Source: Solea solea
Lineage: Eukaryota > Chordata > Actinopteri > Pleuronectiformes > Soleidae
Assembly (NCBI RefSeq): GCF_958295425.1
Contig: NC_081144.1
Coordinates: forward strand, 3,521,739-3,585,738
Length of the DNA: 64,000 nt
Direction: 5' to 3'
This document shows positions 22,682-64,000 of the stretch, piece after piece. The notes below the pieces were generated by a model. It was given only the letters and a program-made list of their open reading frames with translations, was not told the DNA's origin and ran no database searches. Positions within the stretch are counted from its first letter, which is position 1; each line of letters opens with the position of its first letter. The position numbers and the translations under genes are program-made.

Positions 22682-23754
22682 TTAGCCAGCTGCTGAACCT
22701 CAGAATGGCAAGATAGTAAAGTCATCAAAGCAATTTAAGGTCTTTCTTCAGCAGATGTTGCTTAAATGACAAATATTCCATGACACACACACATTACACA
22801 TGACCACCTGCAGTAACATGTCTGTCGATACACACTGGACGACTTCAGAATGTGTCGTTTCAACAGCTACGACGTAGACGCTGATTTCACTAATGGATTT
22901 TGTACTTTTTAAATAAATCATGCGATGATTAAAAAAAAAAAAAAAAAGAAAAGAAAACCCTCTGAAATGAGTTCTTAAGTGCCTCAATGCCTCGCTGAAT
23001 GGTCCACGCCCTCCCTCTCCGCTCCAGAGAGATGTCCTAATGTTGCAGGCAGACACCAAATGGCATGTTTCCCCCCACAGTAGTTGACCTCTCCTCACTC
23101 CTGTGGGGTTAGAAAGCCTCGGCGCAGTAATGGCTCACAGCCCGCGAGATAATGTCATCTGACACGCACTTATTTGGGAGAAGTAATTGCACCCCACGCT
23201 GTTGTAATTCCTCATTCATGCATGTTTGAATGGTGACTTATGCCACTAGCAATTGCCCTCGTCCACTCCAGTCTCACGATAATCTACCTAATGGGCACGT
23301 TCTCCATTCCACACGTGGAATATTGAATTTAATTTTGAAGTTTAAATGTGCAAAATGTGCCGTGTTTGTTATTTTCCCCCGGAGCGGAGTGAAGTCATTC
23401 TTGCCTCAGCTCTTTTGATGATTGCACAGCCTTGATATTCTTCATTAAAACCAATTGTGATCGTGACATCATTGTCTTCTCGGGCCTCTTAAAACAGCAG
23501 GTGTTAATGTTATCTGTCCATTGTGTGAGACATTGCTCCGCTCGCCTGTCTTTGTTTAAACAGGTGGATGTGGCCTCGGCCTTTGTTAGATCTCAGAGGT
23601 GGAGCGTGGGGCAATCTAGATTGACGTAGTGCACGGCTCAGGCCTGTAAATCTTCATTCCATGAGTGATTTTGCAAGGACTTCTAAGAAGTTCTTGCAAC
23701 AAGTTAAAGGTTTAAACAAAACTAAAGGTGGGGGGGGGGGGGGGGGGTTCTCCG

Positions 23755-23915
23755 GGTTCTCCGGTTCCCTCCCACAGTCCAAAAAAACATGCAGGTTTGG
23801 GGATTAGACAAATTGGACACTCCAAATAGACCATAGGTTAATTGTTTGTCTCCGACCTGTCCAGGGTGTACAGCACCAGTGGCCCCCATGACCCTCATGA
23901 GAATAAAGTGGTAGA
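23755..23915 (+). repeat. dispersed repeat (CATGCAGGTTTGGGGATTAG family)
   Basis: It shares ATTAGACAAATTGGACACTC and the phrase CGACCTGTCCAGGGTGTA with 32930 and 53465. An 18-G run (23730-23747) precedes it. Confidence 0.65.
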
Positions 23916-26169
23916 AGCTGGTCCATGTTTTCAGTCATTGCAAAGCTGCACCTTCCATGTGAAGGTAAAGCAAGGAAGACTTTAAAGTAAACCAGCAAAG
24001 ACTGTGGCTCCACGGGGGGTGTTGCACCGTGGGAAATTAGGACCCAAATGAAATGTGGTGAAAGTGACTTCCCACCTGTGCCTTGTAAAGACTTTCCAGG
24101 CCGCAGTTAAACGGCGTGTCTGCTGAGGCTGGGCTGCAGCTCTGAGCTGGGTTAGACCGCTTCGCCTGTGGCAATAAATACTCTCAGTACATTCAAATAT
24201 TATATGGTGTATAGTAAAATTGTCGAGAGGCAGTTGTAATATCATGTAATGTCACAAATCCACTCAAGGTGTGCTATTAATTCTACAGTTTATGTGATGT
24301 GTAAATATGTTTGAGTGCTGAATGGTTAGCAGGGGCGCTGCAACAAGAGGCCAAACAGGCAACCGTCTGCTCGGGGGCCCCAGTAACAACTCATTACATT
24401 AGTTTGCAGCAAAGGCAGTTTGGTGAAGAAGCTCTCAGAGGTGATGTCTGTAAAATATGTACAATATCAACCTATAGAGTTTGAATATGTACACTGAAGA
24501 ACGTGGTTTCCAGAATACATTAATACAGAGCTGCACTTATACGCAGAGTTACATCAGTGTTCATGCATGACGTACTGTACATATGCATAACTGTCCCACC
24601 ATGTGCTTCATTTTTATTAAGCGTGAACCCATTTGATGTCAGCAACAGGCGTAGATTGAAAGTCAAAGTGTGTCTGCTCCGGGCAGCAGAAAATTATAAT
24701 AATCACATGATGAGAGAAGACAACAAGGGACAAAGAAAAAGACATGTATGAGAGAGGGAGAGAGAGACAGTGAGGGATCTTGGCTGAAGCTCAATAGCTT
24801 ACCTGTCCAGGAGAAAATTTGCCACTTTTCTTGCGGAGGCATTTTTGAAATTTGGTAATGGTCGACATTTGTGACCCACAGATGCAGCTCCCTGTTTGAA
24901 TAACACTTCTGGCAAACCAGTGTGGAATAATATGAGGTGCAACAAGCCAAAACACCAAACTAAACCATAAACAGAGACTGTAGGACATACCTGCAATTCT
25001 AAATTCTAAAATAAACCCAACTCTGTTGATCTTTAGTGAAACAACCCAGTCATTTTTGACTTAATGTGATACCGCTCTTACAAAATGTACCTTTAAATGT
25101 TATTATTTGTTTAGTACAGGTGACTGCAGCTACACTATGGTGAAAAGTACCCTAACTGAAAGTCCCTTTTCCCTGAGCCCCCCTGAACTCTCTTGAAACA
25201 CCCTGGAAGCAACACGATGTCACTTCTGTGGTTCGTGCTGTCGCTGTAGCTGCAGCGAACACGCCATGAAAGCAGGTTCGGGTGCAGAGTGGGAATTAAA
25301 AAGGCACCGTTCTCCCCTTTTTACGAGTCAGTGACCCATTAAAAGTGATTTGGAAGCTGTTATTTTAAGGTTAGAAGAAGTTGTTGCTTTAAATGTGTTT
25401 TGGTAGATTCTGCCTCCACTGTCCATGATCATGAAAGCAAACACAAACCCACTCAGCTCCGGCCACCTAAAACCTATGCTATGCAAGGGGTGGTTGGGGG
25501 GAGTTTAAAGCTTGGATATAATTGTATTAAGGGATTTCATACTTACATTCACAGCTCTGTAGACTTCCTCTCTGTAGTTTCATCCCCTTTTATGAAGAAA
25601 AAGTTAATCCAATGAAAAGGTGAATTACTTCTCAAGGGAGAACCAAGGAGATAATTCTCTCCACCATTATAATTGATAGAATGAAAACATTATCAGCTAT
25701 GAAGTTCACCAGACTGCAGAATCCAGTCCCTCTGGACATCTGTGGTCTTATCACAGAATTGTACTACAGTGATCATTCGAGGCAGTACAACCTCCTGCAG
25801 TTTTTTTTTCTCTTTTACATTTCTTGGAACACATTAGATAGCACCTCAGGGCAGAAGCTGAATTCACTGGATAGTAACACCTTTTATTATGCCTACCTAC
25901 AGCAGCTTTAACTGTGCCTGACACCTAGGGGGGGCGTTAAGCTGTGTACTTCCCAAAACTATTTAAAGCGGTGACCCTTCCAAAGCCTATTACATTTCCA
26001 CTGAAAGCTGACCTATACCAGTTGAGAACATTGCTACTGAGTAAGCATTTAAGTAAGCGCCATGGCCCTCTGCCCCCTCTTGTTCAGACCAAGCCAAGCA
26101 TGGTAGCCAAGAAAAGTTCCCAACATCACACCAGGAAGGATGTGACTGCTGATGCATACCAGATGAGGA

Positions 26170-26740
26170 GACACTAAATGGAATTGCCGAGCAGCTGCGG
26201 CCGTTTGTGATATAGGGAAAAAATATGTGATACGCGACATATGTTGTTTTCAGGCTTCAGCCAATCGGACGGCAGCGACTTGCGACATATAGAAGCGGTC
26301 AAGAAGGCGACGTCTAGCGTCAGAATGTGTAAGAATGGTGATTTAAATGACTTTGAACACGGCGTGGCTGTTGGTGCCAGGCGGGCTGGTCTGAGTATTT
26401 CAGAAACTGCTGATCTACTGGGATTTTCAAGCACAACCGTCTCTGGGGTTTTCAGAGAGAAAATGGTCTAAAAAAACAACCCAAAAAAAAGATAATATCC
26501 AGTGAGCAGCAGTTCTATCGGCAGAAATGTATCCTTGATGCCATCAGAGAACGACCAGATGGATAGAGAGGCAACAGTAACTTGCAAAATACCCAATCGC
26601 TACAAGTAAGGTATAACAAAATGTTGTGTGAAGCAGACGATGCTACGTCAGCTGAATACCACACTCTGAGTGCCACTTCTGCTACTTTATTTCATTGTCC
26701 TGTATAGGTACCTAATAAAGTGGACAGTGAGTATTTTTTT
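26170..26740 (+). pseudogene. degenerate Tc1/mariner-like transposase
   Basis: An open stretch at 26241-26471 includes CKNGDLNDFEHGVAVGARRA then GLSISETADLLGFSSTTVSG, the helix-turn-helix DNA-binding start of a Tc1-like transposase. It stops at TAA after 76 codons. Downstream frames keep broken similarity to about 26600, and the piece ends in ACCTAATAAAGTGGACAGTG, a common fish repeat terminus. The catalytic part is missing. Confidence 0.75.
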
Positions 26741-26816
26741 AAACAGTATTTCTTAGTATTTATCTAATTTAGTGAAATATTCCTACGACCATCTCTTTTC
26801 ATCCATCTATCCTTAC

Positions 26817-26817
<1 letters not shown>

Positions 26818-26858
<41 letters not shown>
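26818..26858. repeat. (CA)n microsatellite, about 20 units
   Basis: A run of CA dinucleotides in intergenic DNA. Shorter CA or GT tracts occur at 2703-2730, 11712-11734, 12096-12114, 12859-12881 and 20129-20151. Confidence 0.95.
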
Positions 26859-26860
<2 letters not shown>

Positions 26861-27087
26861 CATCTAGAAGATCTAACAGTTGGACTTGAGTCAGTTTCCC
26901 AGAAGCTGATGAAATTAAGGCTGGATTAGGGAAAGGCAGGCCACCGCTGAGGGACACTTAAGTCACAATTTAGATTGATCAGAAATGAAAGAAAAATAAA
27001 TGACATTCAGGCCCAAGCTCTCAAAATGGACGATGAACCTATAAGATTTGATTTGAATTTCTTTTTTTATTATTATCATTAATATTA

Positions 27088-27165
27088 TTATTTATTTTTA
27101 TATGTACATATATATATACTGTATATATATAAATATATGTATGTATGTATATATATATATATTAA
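27088..27165. repeat. AT-rich simple repeat
   Basis: Mixed TA, TTA and TATG units in intergenic DNA. A similar AT-rich stretch lies at 14440-14490. Confidence 0.85.
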
Positions 27166-27254
27166 ACTTTTTTTTGTTAAACTAAATGTCTGAGGGAAAT
27201 CATTAATAATTAATTAATGGAGTTTGTACATACCATCTGAATTTGTATGTGACA

Positions 27255-27335
27255 CCGATTCCAGATTGTAAAGCCCTTAGAGCAAATTGTGTTTGTGATG
27301 TTGGGCTATATAAATAAAATTGACTCGACCTGGAG
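27255..27335 (+). repeat. retroposon-like 3' tail
   Basis: TGTAAAGCCCTTAGAGCAAA then GGGCTATATAAATAAAATTG is a typical fish SINE/LINE terminus. Comparable tails lie at 12680-12710, 29838-29860 and 44765-44805. Confidence 0.55.
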
Positions 27336-30300
27336 CCAATATTCCACTTCTGTCTGTTTCACTGTTTCCAGTGTTTCTTTAAAACTTGTTTTTTTGCACT
27401 GAGCAGATGTTGCACCTCTATTTTTGTGGTAGTTGCTTTCTTGATTTCTATTCTATTCTATTCACTAATAATCATACAGATACATCTACATACATTCCTG
27501 ATTCCTCATATAGTATTATATGGTGTAATACTACCCAACATAAGATAAGAGTGAGTAACAATGCACTGGAATTTGAATGGACAACCTTAAAGGGAAACAT
27601 GCTGATTAAAATGTGCTACAATCACTGCTTTTTAAAGGTTATGACATTTAACTGCCACAAACACACACTCACACACACAAACTCAGACAAGAAAGTCTTA
27701 CAAGCATTGGAGGACTTTTCTTTGACAGTCGTTGTTTGCCGAGCTTCAACACTGTCTGATTTGAACTGAGGAAATCAAATAAAGATCTATTCAGCTGTAA
27801 AGAGTTCTGCCTGGCACTGCCCCCGTGTGTTGTCTAGACTTGAGCGTCCCGGGCTGAAGGCCCACAGACACAGTGTGTGACAATCAGGTATTGTTTTCCA
27901 CAGTCTCAGACATTACATCATTCACTCCTAACATCAATTGTACGTACGCTGCTATTGATTTGGTACAAAGATGAAAACAAGAGTGGCACCGGAGCCCACA
28001 CAGAGAGGCCCTGTCACAATATAAGAAACGTTGTCCTCTCAAGTTTCACTCTCTACTGAACCTAAGAAATACATGTCATCTTATTTCAACCTTTCAAAAA
28101 AAGTGAAACGGACTTAAAATAGACTGCTGTAGTGTGAATATACAGCGTGTATTGTTGTGAATGCTGTAATGCGATGGAACCCTGCACCACTCAGTGATGG
28201 GCTTTTATCACTAATGCTGTATGACGCAAACAATATGTCACATTTGGCACAAAGCGGCGTTGTGTGAAAACACTTTCACGACCACATTTGTGTCTGCTAA
28301 TCAGGCTGTGCATTTTTCCTGTCTCAGAAAGCGCAGGCTCGGCACCGCTGTAATGAGTTCAAAGCGGATGAGAGGAGGGATCCGAAAGTATGCAGCCAAT
28401 TTATTTCGGAACGTTCAATAAACATTACTGTTCACAATTCCTGCTTTGTCTCAAATCTGAATTTAATGCCAGAGAGTGACCTCACTCACAAACAGACGAC
28501 GGGGGAAATTAGATTTCAGATGGTTTCAGAGTTTAGTTTGTGATTTCACTCTGTATTACTACTTCAAACATGTTTGCCTTTCAGCTCATTTTCAGTCCTG
28601 CTCTCCTCAGCCACACTTGCTTTGTTTATAGGGAACTGATGCCATTTCCCTTTCTTTTTTGCAATAAAATAAACATGTCCTACTCATTGCTGCCATCAAA
28701 GCCTGGGTGAGAGGAACTTACAGGTAGTTGTCAGTGACACCTAGAGGTGAATAGCTGAGCATTGCATGTTTAAAAAAAAAAAAAAAAAATGATGCCCAAG
28801 ATCCAGACAGCCAAACTGTGTATGGATGCATCCAAAAAATGCAATACAGATAAATGAAGTTGGCTCCTAGTGTTAGTTAAAAACATTGATGGGGCACCAT
28901 GTAGCTCTCTTGGCAAAGCTGATGCCCTGCAGGTCCTTTGCTGCATGTCTGCCCACTTCTCTCCCCCTCGTTGAAGCTGCTGTCCTGTCAGTAAATAAAC
29001 CCAAAAATGTGTAAAAATGATAGATGATATCTCTAAGATGGACTTGGTATTGTGTATCTGTTGTCTTTAAATTTCTTCTGTTGTGTAATTTCTTTTACCT
29101 TGTCATGGAGAGCTACACTGGCCTGGTTTCCCCCTTGAAAAAGAAAGATTTTTAATCTTAAGGCACCACCAAGTGAAAGGTGAAATAAGATTATGATGGT
29201 TAAATACATTTTAAATTACAGTACTGTACACATACTCTTCAGTCGCCTTTGTTAACCAAATGTTAAAATGCCTTAATTTCAGTCACACAAAGTTGCAGGG
29301 AAGGCTGATATTTGATATTTGATATTTATGTCTGTTTTTTGTCCAAGGTTAGGTAAATCTATTAGATAGATAATCACTGTATGATTAAAATTGATAATCT
29401 GCCACCACACATTTACAAATACAATACAAAAACATCCTTTTTTTTAATTACACTGGCCAGATGAGCAGGTAAATAAAAGAACATAAATAATTGAGATTCA
29501 AAAACAGACAATAAACAAACAGGTCAATAAAGCAATAAATAAAATCACAAACATGAGTATAGATAAATAAAACAATTATTTGGACTGACTAATTAAAGAT
29601 AAACCTGCAGTTCCAGTGTTTGTGCATTAAAAATAAAAAGTGACTGGTTGCTCTGATGAGATCCAAAGTATAAAGGATTTAGGCAACATACTTTTCCTGC
29701 ACTGTATTTGTCTATTTACTTGCACTTTTATATTTCAATGTGTGTTTTGTAACTGTAATCTCCCTGTTTTTATAAACTATGACGTGAGCTGCTGTCATTG
29801 TTGGCCAGGTCACCCTTGTGAAAGAGGTCTTGGGTCTTTTATCTGGTTAAATAAAGGTAGAATAAAAATTTCGACAAACAATATAACCAATCAGACAGAA
29901 TCACACAAACATGTGAATCATAAACAGGTTTAAAATGTGGAAAGTCATTTGTTTTCCTGTGTGAACTCTTGTCGTCAACAGTGAAATCTCATCACAGTGA
30001 ATAAAAATATTTGTGTTTATGTTGACACATCGCCACAGCAGTGTCGGTTCAATGTCACAGTGATTTCAGCTGACAAATCAACAACACAGCACACTTCTGC
30101 CTAGTTAGCATTGCCGCTCTTGTGCCTGGGAGCTTTCTCATTCATCTTTATTGACAACTGTCAATAACCAGGATGGTCTGCAGGAGCTGACGCGCTGTTT
30201 TTTTTACATGTGCAGCATAAGCACATAAATCATTTTTGACTTTATGTCACAGGATATGGCGCAAGTTGGAGTTAAACAACACAATTTCTAAAACCATACA

Positions 30301-31057
30301 GTGTATGCATAGCTTAAGAAGGGACCCAGCTGTTTATCAGGGGCCCATCTCAGGTTGTGGCTCCAGGCAATTGCTTGCTCTACCGACCCTATTGCAACAC
30401 CCCTGCAAACTATTGTTTTAACAATCTTACAATATTTGAGTTTCTGCTATTACTGTGTTTGTTTATGTGTGGATATGTATGTTTATATGCTGTGGCGTGC
30501 ACTAACAGTGGTAAAAACATGAGTGTCATTTGTGGCCTCTAAAGCCAAATATACATTTACAAAAGGGATTGTATCTAAAAGATTGCCTTTCTAGTGGAGA
30601 AAAGTGATGCAGTGCCCTTGCAACTTTGTTCCTGTGGGTGCCCGTCCAATCAAAAAAGGCTGCAATGAAGTACTCAACTGCCCCTACATGACAGTGTCCC
30701 AAAGGGTGTCCTTAGAGCAGGAGTCTCAAATTCAAAAAGACCTGGGGGCCAATGAACATCTAGTCTGGTCAGGAGGGGGCAGAAAAAACCTCCAATCTGT
30801 TTATGTGGGGTGGACAATATGAGCTAAGATTAAATCATGATACTCCATTATCAAAAAAAACCCAAAACACATTTGTGATCATATTTTACAGAACTTCATA
30901 ATTAAAGTGTTTGTTTTGATATAGAATGATAAAAAGTGCACAATGAAAACACATTTATGATGCAAAGTGAATCAAGGAATATCAAAAAACAGAAAATCAT
31001 TATTTGTACTCTCATTGTGTTTTTTTAACAGGTTAAATAATAAAAAAAAAACTGCTT

Positions 31058-31290
31058 GCAGTGTTGTAATGTAACGAAGTACAAGTACTTCGTAAGGTAA
31101 CTGTACTTTGCTTACATTCCTAGCAACTTTTACTTTTACTTCTAAGTTTACTTCTTAAGTACACTTTATACCAGAAAATTCCTTTTTTTATACTTGTGTA
31201 CAGTAAATGTCATATAGATTTAGACTTTTATAATATAAAATATAATATTATAAAAAAAAGTGACTTTTACTCCCTTTAAGGTACAAGACT
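31058..31290. repeat. hAT-like MITE piece near the nup210 promoter
   Basis: It starts AGTGTTGTAATGTAACGAAG, followed by ACTTTTACTTTTACTTCTAA. This is the same family as 110-275, in the opposite sense. It ends about 100 bp before the candidate promoter. Confidence 0.55.
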
Positions 31291-31389
31291 GACTATATCC
31301 TTGATTTCAGACTTGTTCCATGAAATATTTAAGTCTGATATACCTCGGTGAATGAGTGAGGTTCTGTGACGTGAACACATTTGGTGTGA

Positions 31390-31918
31390 ACTGTGCCTTT
31401 AAGAGACAGCGTCATCGTCCGTGGCAACCTTGTGCATGACGTAGCTTCACTCCCGGCATGCACACTGGAAGTCCAATTATTGCTCATGGCGGGTATTTGT
31501 GCAAAACATGCTGAAGTTGAGCTATCGCGTGCTAACTGTGTGAGCTAACGCAGAACTTGGAAGATTTGAAGCTAACTTGAATTTGTGTCGCGTGCTCCGA
31601 AAGCGTCTTCGTGGACAGACAGGCAGACAGACAGGCAGACAGACAGAGCGGAGGACAAGAGGGACAGGAAGGACAGACACTAGGACTATTATCATCATCA
31701 TGTGGCTGCTGTCTCTGAGCAGGAAGACAACGTGGGGTTTGAATTAAGAAATAGCCTCTGTGGCGATGTTAGCTTACATTAACGTCACACACGCGCCACA
31801 CTAACAGACAAAAAACTATGGTAATAACAGACAAAGTTTAGCTAGAAACTCAATAGTTCATTCATTATTATTCATTCGACCGTTACTCTAAATCCCCGCA
31901 ATCTCAAGAAGCGGAAAT
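31390..31918 (+). promoter_or_regulatory. nup210: candidate nup210 promoter and 5' leader
   Basis: The region has more CpG than its surroundings. It holds a CRE-like TGACGTA (about 31438), a CCAAT box (about 31471) and a YY1-like ATGGCGG (about 31487), with no convincing TATA box, as in many housekeeping promoters. A short GACAGACAGGCA tandem lies at about 31615-31650. Three small upstream ORFs precede the main start. The exact transcript start cannot be read from sequence. Confidence 0.5.
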
Positions 31919-63096
<31,178 letters not shown>

Positions 63097-64000
63097 TGAA
63101 GCCCCTTTTGTTCAGTCTGGTCTCTATTCTTCAGAAGCAGAGAATGACAGTTAAAGCCAGTTCATGTTCACTGAATGTGCCTCTGTCACTGTGGACAAAT
63201 GCCGCGGCATGTGACTGCAAAACTGTCGCCTCCATTGTCTGCCTGTTTTTTCAGAATAGAAGATCATTCAAGAATTATTATAGCGCTGTTTTTTTTTTTG
63301 TGTGTACTTAGTGTTTTGTTTTATAAAAAAAAACAAAAAAAACGAATCACTTGTTTGTGCTTTAAAAAAAAAAAAAGCTTGTGTTTTTGTTTGTTTGACA
63401 TTGGTTTGTGTACGGTTGAACATATTTGATGTGAGATGTAATAACTCAGGATGTAACCACAGCCTTTTATGACAGAAAAACGACTTGATAATGTTCTTTT
63501 GAACAGAAACCGTCCTTTGTTATGTTGCCTAGCTTTGTCATTTTGTGAAAATGTCTGCCACTGAAACACCGTCCTCATAAGTGATGAACCCTTCAAATGT
63601 GCATAATCCTGACTATGATCTGTTCTGGGCATTTATTTTGTTTTGGATGGAATCTAACCTCCTTGCGATGATTTAAATGTACTGAGTTTTTGAGCCACAA
63701 CACATGCAGCTCTTATCTATTTCATCAATGTGAAACGGTTGAGGAATGTGAAGCGTCGTTGAGTTTTTAATCCCAGTGTTGCTCCATTTTGCGAAAAGCA
63801 ATCACAATGTGACCTGATCTCTGATCCACTTCTCAGTTGTTGTTTTTTTCTTCTTCTCTCACCTGCCCACGTGTCCACAAAGAGATTACTGTAGCACTGC
63901 TGAGTTTCTGGGGCATAAGAGCGTGACTTAGTTTTAAATTAGGTGTTTCTGTATCGGAAAGAAAAACATTGGCGATGAATGGTATTTATGTTAGCCACTG
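63097..64000 (+). other. nup210: nup210 3' UTR, continuing past the right edge
   Basis: No further open frame of note occurs. No AATAAA or ATTAAA was found in these 904 bases, so the polyadenylation site is either beyond the window or uses a variant signal. A-rich and T-rich runs occur at 63288-63375. Confidence 0.6.

Larger units (their letters stand above)
20888..31389. other. intergenic region between fbln2 and nup210
   Basis: It holds the Harbinger-like MITE (22080), a G18 run, a dispersed repeat (23755), the Tc1 remnant (26170) and simple repeats. Two related fragments lie inverted to each other near 24320-24395 and 30330-30410 (shared GCAACACCCCTGC-like phrase). A piece starting GAGCAGGAGTCTCAAATTC (about 30717) resembles another hAT-like end. 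The stretches 24450-25650, 27800-29250 and 29900-30300 show nothing I can name. Confidence 0.7.

Noticed and set aside
25400..25911. Two adjacent plus-strand frames in the intergenic region
   Set aside because: Neither shows a domain, splice consistency or similarity I recognise; probably old repeat sequence.

Overview
This window is nuclear DNA from a vertebrate, almost certainly a teleost fish. It carries two multi-exon genes with GT-AG introns, a high density of microsatellites, and dispersed repeats of the kind common in ray-finned fish (Tc1/mariner derivatives, hAT-like and PIF/Harbinger-like MITEs, LINE fragments). Family comparisons were made from memory of the human proteins; no search was run.

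Left part (about 948-20750, minus strand): the 5' portion of fbln2 (fibulin-2), an extracellular matrix glycoprotein. A probable noncoding first exon with a GC-rich promoter lies at about 20665-20830. Coding begins in a large exon (start codon 18307-18305) with a signal peptide and the cysteine-rich N domain. Five smaller exons follow, with three anaphylatoxin-like units, a glutamate-rich linker, the first EGF-like domain and a second glutamate-rich linker. The gene runs off the left edge, so the remaining EGF repeats and the C-terminal fibulin domain are missing. All junctions keep frame, and one intron needs a GC donor. The 9.9 kb intron 6648-16532 or so, up to the exon at 16954, is packed with repeats, including a nested MITE cluster.

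Middle part (about 20830-31400): intergenic DNA with no recognisable gene. It holds a complete 602-bp Harbinger-like MITE, a degenerate Tc1/mariner transposase, long simple repeats and retroposon-like tails.

Right part (about 31400-64000, plus strand): the complete coding region of nup210, the pore membrane glycoprotein of the nuclear pore complex. I could place 40 coding exons with compatible phases, totalling 5,649 nt and 1,882 residues, against about 1,887 in human. The protein has a signal peptide, a very long lumenal region including a BIG2 (Ig-like) segment, one membrane span near the C terminus and a 59-residue tail. The 3' UTR continues past the right edge.

The two genes are divergent (head to head) and about 10.7 kb apart. 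They are not functionally linked as far as I know; the pairing matches vertebrate synteny (human 3p25), except that I see no HDAC11 between them. I found no sign of a novel multi-gene system. The most unusual items are the GC-AG intron, the coding GAG repeats and G-tract in fbln2, the CAGCAG acceptor at the nup210 membrane-span exon, and a perfect hairpin next to a minisatellite in nup210 intron 39.
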